A DNA stretch of 18,067 bases, taken from assembly GCA_945862495.1 (NCBI GenBank), contig CAMAYM010000053.1, forward strand, positions 1 to 18,067, written 5' to 3'. The position numbers and the translations under genes are program-made. This document shows, one piece after another, positions 6,030-12,786 of this stretch (position 1 is the first letter of the stretch; each line of letters opens with the position of its first letter). This DNA is from Bordetella parapertussis. Lineage in GTDB: Bacteria > Pseudomonadota > Gammaproteobacteria > Burkholderiales > Burkholderiaceae_B. The notes below the pieces were generated by a model. It made no database searches, was not told the DNA's origin, and saw only the letters and a list, made by a program, of their open reading frames with translations.

Positions 6030-6655
6030 TGATTGAAGCTTTAAGAATTGTTGTGATAATTTCTGACCCAGCTTCAGTGTCAGACGGAGACGAGCAGGCA
6101 CAGGCGACTGAGGAAAGATCGCGTCTTCTGCGTATTGGCCTGCTCGAAGCGGGCTACAACCTAGTGGCCACCTTACCCGCGGATGTATTTTTGACTGAGC
6201 GGTTGGCCCAGTTACAAGCCGACATGGTGATCGTTGACGCTGAAAGCGACGCCCGAGATGCGCTGGAACATGTAGTCATGGCCACACGCGAAGAGAGACG
6301 TCCCATCGTGATGTTCACCAATGACAGTGACACACGGCCCATGAACGAAGCTGTCGCTGCAGGCGTGACAGCCTATATCGTGGCTGGTTTGGCACCTGAG
6401 CGCATACAACCGATCTTGACGGTAGCGCTAGCCCGGTTCAAGCACGAGCAGGCCTTACTGGCTGAACTTGACAGCGCCCGGTCGGAGCTGAGCGAGAGGA
6501 AACTCATTGACCGCGCAAAGGGCTTGTTGATGCGACGTCAAGGCCTGAGCGAACAAGAAGCTTATGTCCGAATGCGTAAAACAGCGATGAACAAAGGCGT
6601 GAAGCTGGCCGAAATCGCGCAACAAATGATTGAAATGGCTGAGTTGCTTGGATGA
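6029..6655 (+). CDS. nasT: NasT-type ANTAR antitermination regulator
   Basis: A 208-residue response-regulator-like protein with a C-terminal ANTAR RNA-binding domain. Starting at ATG 6029 gives MIEALRIVVI, a normal first strand for this family; an ATG 33 bp upstream would add an unlikely Cys/His-rich tail. The receiver-like domain has Asp70 (MVIVDAES) at the phosphoacceptor position, but the first acidic pair is reduced to SD (residues 12-13), and a polar insert (about residues 17-30) follows strand one. The ANTAR domain spans about residues 150-208 (LIDRAKGLLMRRQGLSEQEAYVRMRKTAM). NasT binds dual-hairpin leaders to prevent termination in nitrate genes; exactly such a leader lies 120 bp downstream, before nrtA. 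The usual partner NasS is not in the window. Confidence 0.92.
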   Translation: MIEALRIVVIISDPASVSDGDEQAQATEERSRLLRIGLLEAGYNLVATLPADVFLTERLAQLQADMVIVDAESDARDALEHVVMATREERRPIVMFTNDSDTRPMNEAVAAGVTAYIVAGLAPERIQPILTVALARFKHEQALLAELDSARSELSERKLIDRAKGLLMRRQGLSEQEAYVRMRKTAMNKGVKLAEIAQQMIEMAELLG

Positions 6656-6659
6656 GGTT

Positions 6660-6699
6660 CACACCAGATTGGTGCGCATCAATGCTCCCCAACGGTGCC
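6660..6699 (+). promoter_or_regulatory. Two tandem NtrC-like enhancer boxes
   Basis: Compared with the NtrC consensus TGCACCA-N3-TGGTGCA, box 1 (6660-6676, CACACCAGATTGGTGCG) matches 11 of 14 fixed bases and box 2 (6683-6699, TGCTCCCCAACGGTGCC) matches 10 of 14. Their centres are 23 bp apart, about two helical turns, and lie near -106 and -83 from the predicted sigma-54 start. This is the normal place and spacing for cooperative NtrC dimers. NtrC itself is not in the window. Confidence 0.7.
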
Positions 6700-6746
6700 C
6701 GAACCAAATAATCATTCGAATTTAGGGCGTGTAGCCCAATAAAACC

Positions 6747-6764
6747 CTGGCACGCGGCTTGCAT
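6747..6764 (+). promoter_or_regulatory. Sigma-54 promoter of the nrt-nir-nas operon
   Basis: The sequence CTGGCACGCGGCTTGCAT contains the full sigma-54 consensus TGGCACG-N4-TTGCA. The essential GG (6749-6750) and GC (6761-6762) are separated by exactly 10 bases. Transcription should begin near 6774, directly before the first ANTAR hairpin. Confidence 0.92.
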
Positions 6765-6776
6765 AAACTAAAGCAA

Positions 6777-6824
6777 GACCAACGAAGGTCAAACGTGAGA
6801 TTACCCAATGGCGGGTGAACTCAC
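6777..6824 (+). ncRNA. ANTAR dual-hairpin leader (NasT target)
   Basis: Two hairpins stand at the start of the predicted leader. The first is GACC-AACGAA-GGTC (6777-6790). The second is ACCC-AATGGC-GGGT (6803-6816), extended by an outer GTGAG/CTCAC stem (6795-6799 with 6820-6824) across an ATT/GAA internal loop. Both loops are six bases with A at position 1 and G at position 4, the defining feature of RNAs bound by ANTAR proteins. The nearby nasT gene supplies the expected protein. Confidence 0.88.
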
Positions 6825-6865
6825 ACCGGACAAAGGCGTCCCCATGCGTTCGCGCCCTACACAAC

Positions 6866-6900
6866 AGGCGTCAATGACATGAGGATGCCTTTTTTGTTTT
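6866..6900 (+). terminator. Intrinsic leader terminator controlled by antitermination
   Basis: A 7-bp stem with one G·U pair (AGGCGTC 6866-6872 with GATGCCT 6884-6890) is followed at once by a T-rich run (6890-6900). It ends 24 bp before the nrtA ATG and has no gene upstream to end except the leader itself. With the ANTAR hairpins before it, it is the conditional terminator NasT would prevent. A second AGGCGTC copy at 6834-6840 could pair with the same 3' arm. Confidence 0.85.
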
Positions 6901-6924
6901 CAAAACCTCACCAGGAGTTTCGCC

Positions 6925-8169
6925 ATGATCGACATTCTGAAAACCAGTTTTAACCGTCGCACCGTCCTTCAGGCCGCAGCCGTAGGCGCAGCAGGCGTTT
7001 CGCCCGCCCTGCGATCGGTGGTTTATGCAGCAGGCTCCGATGCACCCGAAAAGAAGGAAGTCAAGATCGGCTTCATCCCGCTAACCGATTGCGCCAGCGT
7101 TGTCATGGCCTCAGTCCTTGGGTTCGATCAAAAGTATGGCGTCAAGATCATTCCAAGCAAAGAAGCTTCCTGGGCAGGTGTTCGGGACAAATTGGTTAAT
7201 GGAGAGCTAGACATGTCCCATGTCTTGTACGGCTTGATCTACGGGGTTCACTTGGGCATAAGCGGTCCCAAAAAAGACATGGCAGTTTTGATGTCAATTA
7301 ACAACAATGGCCAAGCCATTAGTTTGTCCAAAGCCCTTGCCGATAAGGGCGCGGTTGATGGCCCATCCCTAGCCAAATACATGGCTGCAAACCCTCGCGA
7401 ATACACGTTTGCAGGCACTTTCCCAACAGGTACACATGCCATGTGGATGCACTACTGGTTGGCTGCTGCAGGAATCAATCCGTTGTCTGGCGCCAAGCTG
7501 ATTACAGTGCCGCCACCTCAAATGGTAGCCAACATGCGCGTCGGAAATATGGACGGATTTTGTGTAGGTGAGCCTTGGAACCACCGCGCCATCATGGATG
7601 GCATCGGCATCACAGCCAACACAACCCAAGAAATATGGACAGATCACCCAGAAAAAGTACTGGGCACGACTGCTGAATTTGTTCAGAAATACCCCAACAC
7701 CACGCGAGCCGTCATGATGGCTGTACTAGAAGCCAGCCGATGGATCGATACAGGTTTGCAAAACAAACTGAAGATGGCTGAAACAGTCGCTCAAAAATCT
7801 TATATCAACACTGGGGTTGATGCGATCAATCAGCGCATCTTGGGACGCTACCAAAACGGACTCGGAAAGACTTGGGACGATCCAAACCACATGAAGTTTT
7901 TCAATGATGGTGCTGTCAACTACCCTTATTTATCCGACGGCATGTGGTTTTTAACGCAACATAAGCGCTGGGGTCTTATCAAGCAGCACCCTGACTATTT
8001 AGGCGTTGCACGACAAATCAACCAAACAGCTTTGTACAAATCCGTGGCGAGCGCCATGAACATCAGCGTTCCTAAAAGCGATCTACGCACCAGCAAACTC
8101 ATAGATGGCGTGATTTGGGATGGCAAAGACCCCAAAAAATATGCCGATGGTTTCAAAATCAAAGCGTGA
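6925..8169 (+). CDS. nrtA: Nitrate ABC transporter substrate-binding protein
   Basis: A 414-residue periplasmic binding protein of the NrtA/CmpA family, which captures nitrate or nitrite for import. The N-terminus has a twin-arginine signal (NRRTVLQAAAVGAAG, Arg11-Arg12; cleavage likely near YAAG), so it probably crosses the membrane folded by the Tat pathway. The mature domain begins VKIGFIPLTDCASVVMAS, the usual NrtA opening. Other family marks are the FAGTFPTGTHAMWMHYWLAAAGINP block and MDGFCVGEPWNHRAI near the ligand cleft. It has a good ribosome site (AGGAG, 7 bases upstream). It is the first gene after the sigma-54 promoter and ANTAR leader. Although NasS is a relative, the export signal shows this protein is the transporter component rather than the cytoplasmic sensor. 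Confidence 0.93.
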   Translation: MIDILKTSFNRRTVLQAAAVGAAGVSPALRSVVYAAGSDAPEKKEVKIGFIPLTDCASVVMASVLGFDQKYGVKIIPSKEASWAGVRDKLVNGELDMSHVLYGLIYGVHLGISGPKKDMAVLMSINNNGQAISLSKALADKGAVDGPSLAKYMAANPREYTFAGTFPTGTHAMWMHYWLAAAGINPLSGAKLITVPPPQMVANMRVGNMDGFCVGEPWNHRAIMDGIGITANTTQEIWTDHPEKVLGTTAEFVQKYPNTTRAVMMAVLEASRWIDTGLQNKLKMAETVAQKSYINTGVDAINQRILGRYQNGLGKTWDDPNHMKFFNDGAVNYPYLSDGMWFLTQHKRWGLIKQHPDYLGVARQINQTALYKSVASAMNISVPKSDLRTSKLIDGVIWDGKDPKKYADGFKIKA

Positions 8170-8180
8170 CGGAGAAGCAA

Positions 8181-9089
8181 ATGGTAAGTGCTGTTTTTCA
8201 TTCACCTGCGAACTCCAAAAACGTCATTGTTAAAAGAGAGTCCCCAAACGCGGCTGAGATCCCTGCCAGCAATGCCAGGGCTAGTCAGCAATTACAACGC
8301 GCCCGGCAGTGGAACAACTTCTGGATGGCGGTATTGCCTCCCCTCATAGGCTTGGGCCTACTCATCGGTTTGTGGGCGCTAGTTTCTGTCACCACCAAAG
8401 GCAGCATTCCCAGCCCCTACGACACAGGCCTGCAAGCAATTGAGATTTTCAAAGACCCGTTTTATCGCAAAGGTCCTAACGACCAGGGTGTGGGATGGAA
8501 CGTTCTGATGTCGCTCGAACGGGTGGCTGTGGGATTTGGCTTGGCTGCAATTGTTGGTATCCCAGCGGGCTTTGTCATCGGACGCTTTACCTTTCTCTCG
8601 CGCATGTTCAACCCGCTCATCAGCTTACTGCGCCCTGTGTCCCCACTGGCCTGGTTACCAATTGGCTTGCTGGTGTTCAAAGGTGCTAACCCGGCGGCCA
8701 TCTGGACTATTTTCATTTGCTCTATCTGGCCAATGATCATCAACACCGCCGTGGGCGTTCAGCGAGTGCCGCAGGATTACCTGAATGTAGCGCGGGTACT
8801 GAATCTGTCTGAATGGAAGATTGCCACCAAGATCCTCTTTCCTGCTGTTTTGCCCTACATGCTGACCGGCGTCCGCTTAGCTGTGGGCACAGCCTGGCTG
8901 GTGATCGTGGCTGCCGAAATGCTCACGGGCGGCGTAGGTATTGGCTTTTGGGTCTGGGACGAGTGGAACAACCTGAACGTAAAAAACATCATCATCGCCA
9001 TCTTTGTCATCGGTTTGGTGGGTTTGATCTTGGAATTGGCGCTGATCCGTATCGCCACAGCCTTCACGTTTGAGGATGTCAAATCATGA
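8181..9089 (+). CDS. nrtB: Nitrate ABC transporter permease
   Basis: A 302-residue membrane permease of the binding-protein-dependent ABC type. I place the start at ATG 8181, which has GGAG six bases upstream; the frame extends upstream into nrtA but without a ribosome site. A polar N-terminal tail of about 45 residues is followed by roughly six helices, beginning with NNFWMAVLPPLIGLGLLIGLWAL. The coupling (EAA-type) loop is RVLNLSEWKIATKILFPAVLP, which contacts the ATPase. SLLRPVSPLAWLPIGLL is typical of the NrtB/TauC/SsuC group. It follows nrtA by 11 bp and overlaps the ATPase start by 4 bp (ATGA), showing tight translational coupling. Confidence 0.92.
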   Translation: MVSAVFHSPANSKNVIVKRESPNAAEIPASNARASQQLQRARQWNNFWMAVLPPLIGLGLLIGLWALVSVTTKGSIPSPYDTGLQAIEIFKDPFYRKGPNDQGVGWNVLMSLERVAVGFGLAAIVGIPAGFVIGRFTFLSRMFNPLISLLRPVSPLAWLPIGLLVFKGANPAAIWTIFICSIWPMIINTAVGVQRVPQDYLNVARVLNLSEWKIATKILFPAVLPYMLTGVRLAVGTAWLVIVAAEMLTGGVGIGFWVWDEWNNLNVKNIIIAIFVIGLVGLILELALIRIATAFTFEDVKS

Positions 9090-9892
9090 ACCATGACAAT
9101 AAATACATCCAGATTCAAGGCGTTGAGCAGACCTTCAAAACCAACAAAGGATTATTTCCGGCGCTGCGGGACATCGCCCTGGATATCGCCAAAGGCGAGT
9201 TCGTGGCCTTGATCGGTCATTCGGGTTGTGGAAAATCAACGCTGCTCAATTTGATCGCCGGTTTGACCAGCCCTACTGCAGGCGTGTTGCTGTGCGCCAA
9301 TCGCGAAATTGCAGGCCCAGGCCCCGAGCGCGCGGTGGTGTTCCAAAACCATTCACTGTTGCCGTGGCTCACTTGCTTTGACAACGTTCACCTGGGCATT
9401 GAGAGGGTGTTTGGGAAGACCGAGACAAAGGCCAAACTCAAGGCGCGCACCGATGCTGCATTGGACATGGTGGGCTTGACCCACGCTGCACAAAAACGTC
9501 CAGGTGAAATCTCAGGCGGAATGAAGCAGCGCGTGGGCATTGCCCGCGCGCTGGCCTTGGAGCCCAAAGTGCTGCTGATGGACGAGCCCTTTGGAGCGCT
9601 AGATGCCCTGACTCGCGCCAAGCTTCAAGACGAACTTCTGGAGATTGTGGCCCGCACCCAAAGCACGGTGGTCATGGTTACACACGATGTGGACGAAGCC
9701 GTACTGCTGTCCGACAAGATCGTGATGATGACCAATGGACCCGCTGCCACGATTGGAGAGGTATTGCGCGTGGACTTGCCCCGTCCGCGCCAGCGTGTTG
9801 AATTGGCCGAAAGCACCGAATACCAGCGCTACCGTAAGGCAGTGATCGATTTCCTGTACACACGCCAGGCACATGTGGAAAAGACCGCTTAA
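9086..9892 (+). CDS. nrtD: Nitrate ABC transporter ATP-binding protein
   Basis: A 268-residue ABC ATPase. Walker A is GHSGCGKST (residues 44-52), the Q-loop lies in VVFQNHSLLPWLT, the signature is SGGMKQR (143-149), Walker B is VLLMDEP (162-168) and the switch His is in VMVTHDVDEA. The C-terminus lacks the extra NrtA-like domain of cyanobacterial NrtC, so it is of the NrtD type. Because only one ATPase gene is present, it probably works as a homodimer with NrtB. It overlaps nrtB by 4 bp and is followed by nirB after 10 bp. Confidence 0.92.
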   Translation: MNHDNKYIQIQGVEQTFKTNKGLFPALRDIALDIAKGEFVALIGHSGCGKSTLLNLIAGLTSPTAGVLLCANREIAGPGPERAVVFQNHSLLPWLTCFDNVHLGIERVFGKTETKAKLKARTDAALDMVGLTHAAQKRPGEISGGMKQRVGIARALALEPKVLLMDEPFGALDALTRAKLQDELLEIVARTQSTVVMVTHDVDEAVLLSDKIVMMTNGPAATIGEVLRVDLPRPRQRVELAESTEYQRYRKAVIDFLYTRQAHVEKTA

Positions 9893-9902
9893 GGACAACA
9901 CC

Positions 9903-12371
9903 ATGGACATGCGCGTTAACAACAAAGAAAAAATGAAATTGGTCATAGTCGGCAACGGCATGGCCGGAGTCCGGGCTATCGAGGAACTGCTCAAGCTGGC
10001 TCCTGATCTGTACGACATCACCGTGTTCGGTGCCGAACCGCACCCTAACTACAACCGCATCTTGCTGTCGCCCGTACTAGCAGGTGAGCAAACACTGGAT
10101 GAAATCGTACTCAATGATTGGGCTTGGTACACCGACAACGGCATCAAGCTGCACGCGGGCTGGAAAGTGACCGAAATAGACCGGGTCCAGCGAACCGTGA
10201 GCGCAGAAAACGAGCAAGGCGAAAAGCTCACCGTTGCCTACGATCGCTTGGTGATGGCTACTGGCTCCAACCCTTTTATCTTGCCCTTACCAGGCAAAGA
10301 TCTACAAGGCGTTTTGGCTTACCGAGATATCGCTGATACACAGGCGATGATTGACGCAGCCACGCAATATAGGCATGCCGTAGTGATTGGTGGCGGCCTG
10401 CTGGGCCTGGAAGCGGCCAATGGCCTGATGAAGCGTGGTATGCAGGTGACCGTGGTGCATGCGAGCGAATGGCTGATGGAACGCCAACTCGACAAGGTGG
10501 CCGCGCAAATGCTGCAAGCCTCACTTGAAGCGCGCGGTATGCAGTTCCGCATGAGCGCACAAACGGCTGCTCTGGTCGGTAATGACAGCGGCCGCGTAAG
10601 CCAAGTTGAATTCAAAGACGGCACGCAACTTAACGCCGATTTAGTGGTCATGGCCGTAGGCATTCGCCCTAACACGGCACTGGCCGAAAAGATGGGGTTG
10701 CATGTGAACCGCGGCATCGTGGTGAGCGATACCCTGCAAACCGTGACGGACCCACGGATCTGGGCCGTAGGCGAATGCGCGGCGCACCGTGGCGTTGCAT
10801 ACGGCCTAGTAGCCCCTCTGTTTGAACAAGGCAAAGTGTTGGCGAATCACCTGGCCGAGTTCGGCATTGGCCGCTATACAGGCTCTTTAACCTCCACCAA
10901 GCTCAAAGTCACAGGCATCGATTTGTTCAGCGCGGGCGACTTCATGGGGGGCGACGGGTTTGAAGAGATCGTGATGAGTGACCCTGCAGGCGGCGTATAC
11001 AAAAAATTGGTGCTCAAGGGTGACCAACTGGTGGGGGCATGTCTTTACGGGGACACTGTCGACGGTAGCTGGTATTTCAAGCTACTGCGTGATGGACGCA
11101 GCGTGGCCGATATCCGTGACAAGCTGATGTTTGGTGAGTCCAATATCGGTGATGTCGGTCATCAGGGCCAAAGCAAAGCCGCTGCCATGGCCGACACTGA
11201 CGAAGTCTGCGGCTGCAATGGCGTAACCAAAGGCGCGATCTGCAAAGCCATCAAGGACAAGGGCCTTTTTACACTGGACGAAGTTCGTAAACAAACCAAG
11301 GCCAGTGCAAGTTGCGGCTCGTGTACCGGACTTGTTGAGCAAATTTTGATGTTTACTGCAGGCGGTGACTATTCGGCAACGCCCAAGCTCAAGCCCATGT
11401 GCGGCTGCACTGAGCATGGCCATCAGGCAGTGCGTGACACCATCCGTGAACAAAAATTGCTCACCGTGGGCAGCGTTTTCAAACACATGAACTGGCGAAC
11501 TCCAAACGGCTGCGCCAGTTGCCGTCCAGCAGTCAACTATTACTTGATCAGCACTTGGCCAAAAGAGGCACAAGATGATCCACAAAGCCGTTTTATCAAT
11601 GAACGCAGCCATGCCAACATACAGAAAGACGGCACCTACAGTGTGATCCCGCGCATGTGGGCGGGTGAGACCACCGCTGCCGAACTGAGGCGAATAGCCG
11701 ATGTTGTAGACAAATACCAAATCCCTACCGTCAAGGTCACAGGTGGTCAGCGCATCGACTTACTAGGCGTCAAAAAAGAAGATCTGGTCGATGTATGGAA
11801 AGACATCGGGATGCCTTGCGGTCACGCTTATGCCAAAGCCCTGCGAACGGTGAAGACATGCGTAGGCAGTGAGTGGTGCCGTATGGGTACACAAGACAGC
11901 ACCCAGATGGGCAAGGACCTCGAAAAAGCCATGTGGCGCATGTACGCACCGCACAAGGTCAAGTTCGCCGTTTCGGGTTGCCCACGCAACTGTGCCGAAG
12001 CAGGTATCAAAGACGTTGGCATCATCGGTGTCGACAGCGGATGGGAAATGTACGTAGGCGGAAATGGCGGCATCAAAACTGAGGTGGCGCACTTTTTTAC
12101 CAAGCTCAAGACTGCCGAAGAAGTGCTGGAGTACACCGGTGCCTTCATGCAGCTGTACCGCGAAGAAGGCTGGTACCTGGAGCGCACGGTGCATTACATC
12201 AACCGCGTGGGCCTTGACTACGTGAAGAAAAAAATTCTTGAAGATGAAGCCTTGCGTAAAGCCTTATGGGCCAAATTGCAAGCTGCTCTTGAAGGAGAGC
12301 CAGACCCCTGGTTTGACTTACAAGAGGCCAAGGTGGACACCCGCCAATTCGAACCACTCACGACAGCCTGA
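9903..12371 (+). CDS. nirB: NAD(P)H nitrite reductase large subunit
   Basis: An 822-residue cytoplasmic enzyme that reduces nitrite to ammonium. I start it at ATG 9903, with TAAGGA upstream; the open frame to 9873 overlaps nrtD. The order is: FAD site GNGMAG (residues 17-22); NAD(P)H site VVIGGGLLGLEAANGL (about 161-176); reductase C-terminal domain (about 370-395); two BFD-type Fe-S domains with Cys436/438/471/474 and Cys500/502/537/540; then the sulfite/nitrite reductase repeats, with the siroheme-[4Fe-4S] ligands Cys653, Cys659, Cys693 and Cys697 (C-x5-C and C-x3-C). Length is normal for NirB. nirD follows after 18 bp, and siroheme genes lie downstream in the same operon. Confidence 0.96.
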   Translation: MDMRVNNKEKMKLVIVGNGMAGVRAIEELLKLAPDLYDITVFGAEPHPNYNRILLSPVLAGEQTLDEIVLNDWAWYTDNGIKLHAGWKVTEIDRVQRTVSAENEQGEKLTVAYDRLVMATGSNPFILPLPGKDLQGVLAYRDIADTQAMIDAATQYRHAVVIGGGLLGLEAANGLMKRGMQVTVVHASEWLMERQLDKVAAQMLQASLEARGMQFRMSAQTAALVGNDSGRVSQVEFKDGTQLNADLVVMAVGIRPNTALAEKMGLHVNRGIVVSDTLQTVTDPRIWAVGECAAHRGVAYGLVAPLFEQGKVLANHLAEFGIGRYTGSLTSTKLKVTGIDLFSAGDFMGGDGFEEIVMSDPAGGVYKKLVLKGDQLVGACLYGDTVDGSWYFKLLRDGRSVADIRDKLMFGESNIGDVGHQGQSKAAAMADTDEVCGCNGVTKGAICKAIKDKGLFTLDEVRKQTKASASCGSCTGLVEQILMFTAGGDYSATPKLKPMCGCTEHGHQAVRDTIREQKLLTVGSVFKHMNWRTPNGCASCRPAVNYYLISTWPKEAQDDPQSRFINERSHANIQKDGTYSVIPRMWAGETTAAELRRIADVVDKYQIPTVKVTGGQRIDLLGVKKEDLVDVWKDIGMPCGHAYAKALRTVKTCVGSEWCRMGTQDSTQMGKDLEKAMWRMYAPHKVKFAVSGCPRNCAEAGIKDVGIIGVDSGWEMYVGGNGGIKTEVAHFFTKLKTAEEVLEYTGAFMQLYREEGWYLERTVHYINRVGLDYVKKKILEDEALRKALWAKLQAALEGEPDPWFDLQEAKVDTRQFEPLTTA

Positions 12372-12389
12372 CACTAGACAAGGAAACCC

Positions 12390-12776
12390 ATGACTGCATG
12401 GAAAGAAATTTGCCGGGTGGAAGACATCCCGGTGCTGGGCTCGCGCCGCGTAGCGCGTGACCAAGGCATCGACGTGGCCGTGTTCCGCAATGATGCCGAC
12501 GATGTGTTCGCCCTGCTCGATCGCTGTCCGCACAAAGGTGGCCCCTTGTCGCAAGGCATTGTGTTTGGAACCAGCGTGGCCTGCCCGCTGCATAACTGGA
12601 CGATTGGCCTGTGTGACGGACAAGCGCAAGCGCCCGACGAAGGCTGCACGCCGCGCTTTGAAGTGAAGGTTGATAACGGCGTTGTTTTCCTAAACGCCGA
12701 CGAATTACTCGCCCACGCAATTGACCTGACACGGCCGGTTGCAGGCCCTGTTTTGCGTAAAACAACCCCAGCCTGA
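12390..12776 (+). CDS. nirD: Nitrite reductase small subunit, Rieske-type
   Basis: A 128-residue NirD protein. The Rieske [2Fe-2S] ligands are in CPHKGG (Cys46, His48) and CPLHNW (Cys65, His68). It is the small partner of NirB. An AGGA site lies a few bases before the ATG at 12390. It stands 18 bp after nirB and 10 bp before nasA. Confidence 0.95.
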   Translation: MTAWKEICRVEDIPVLGSRRVARDQGIDVAVFRNDADDVFALLDRCPHKGGPLSQGIVFGTSVACPLHNWTIGLCDGQAQAPDEGCTPRFEVKVDNGVVFLNADELLAHAIDLTRPVAGPVLRKTTPA

Positions 12777-12786
12777 TTTCTCGATC

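Noticed and set aside
6844..6882. A 12-codon leader peptide frame (MRSRPTQQASMT) in the nrtA leader
   Set aside because: No ribosome site and no codon run that would suit attenuation; the ANTAR hairpins explain the leader better.
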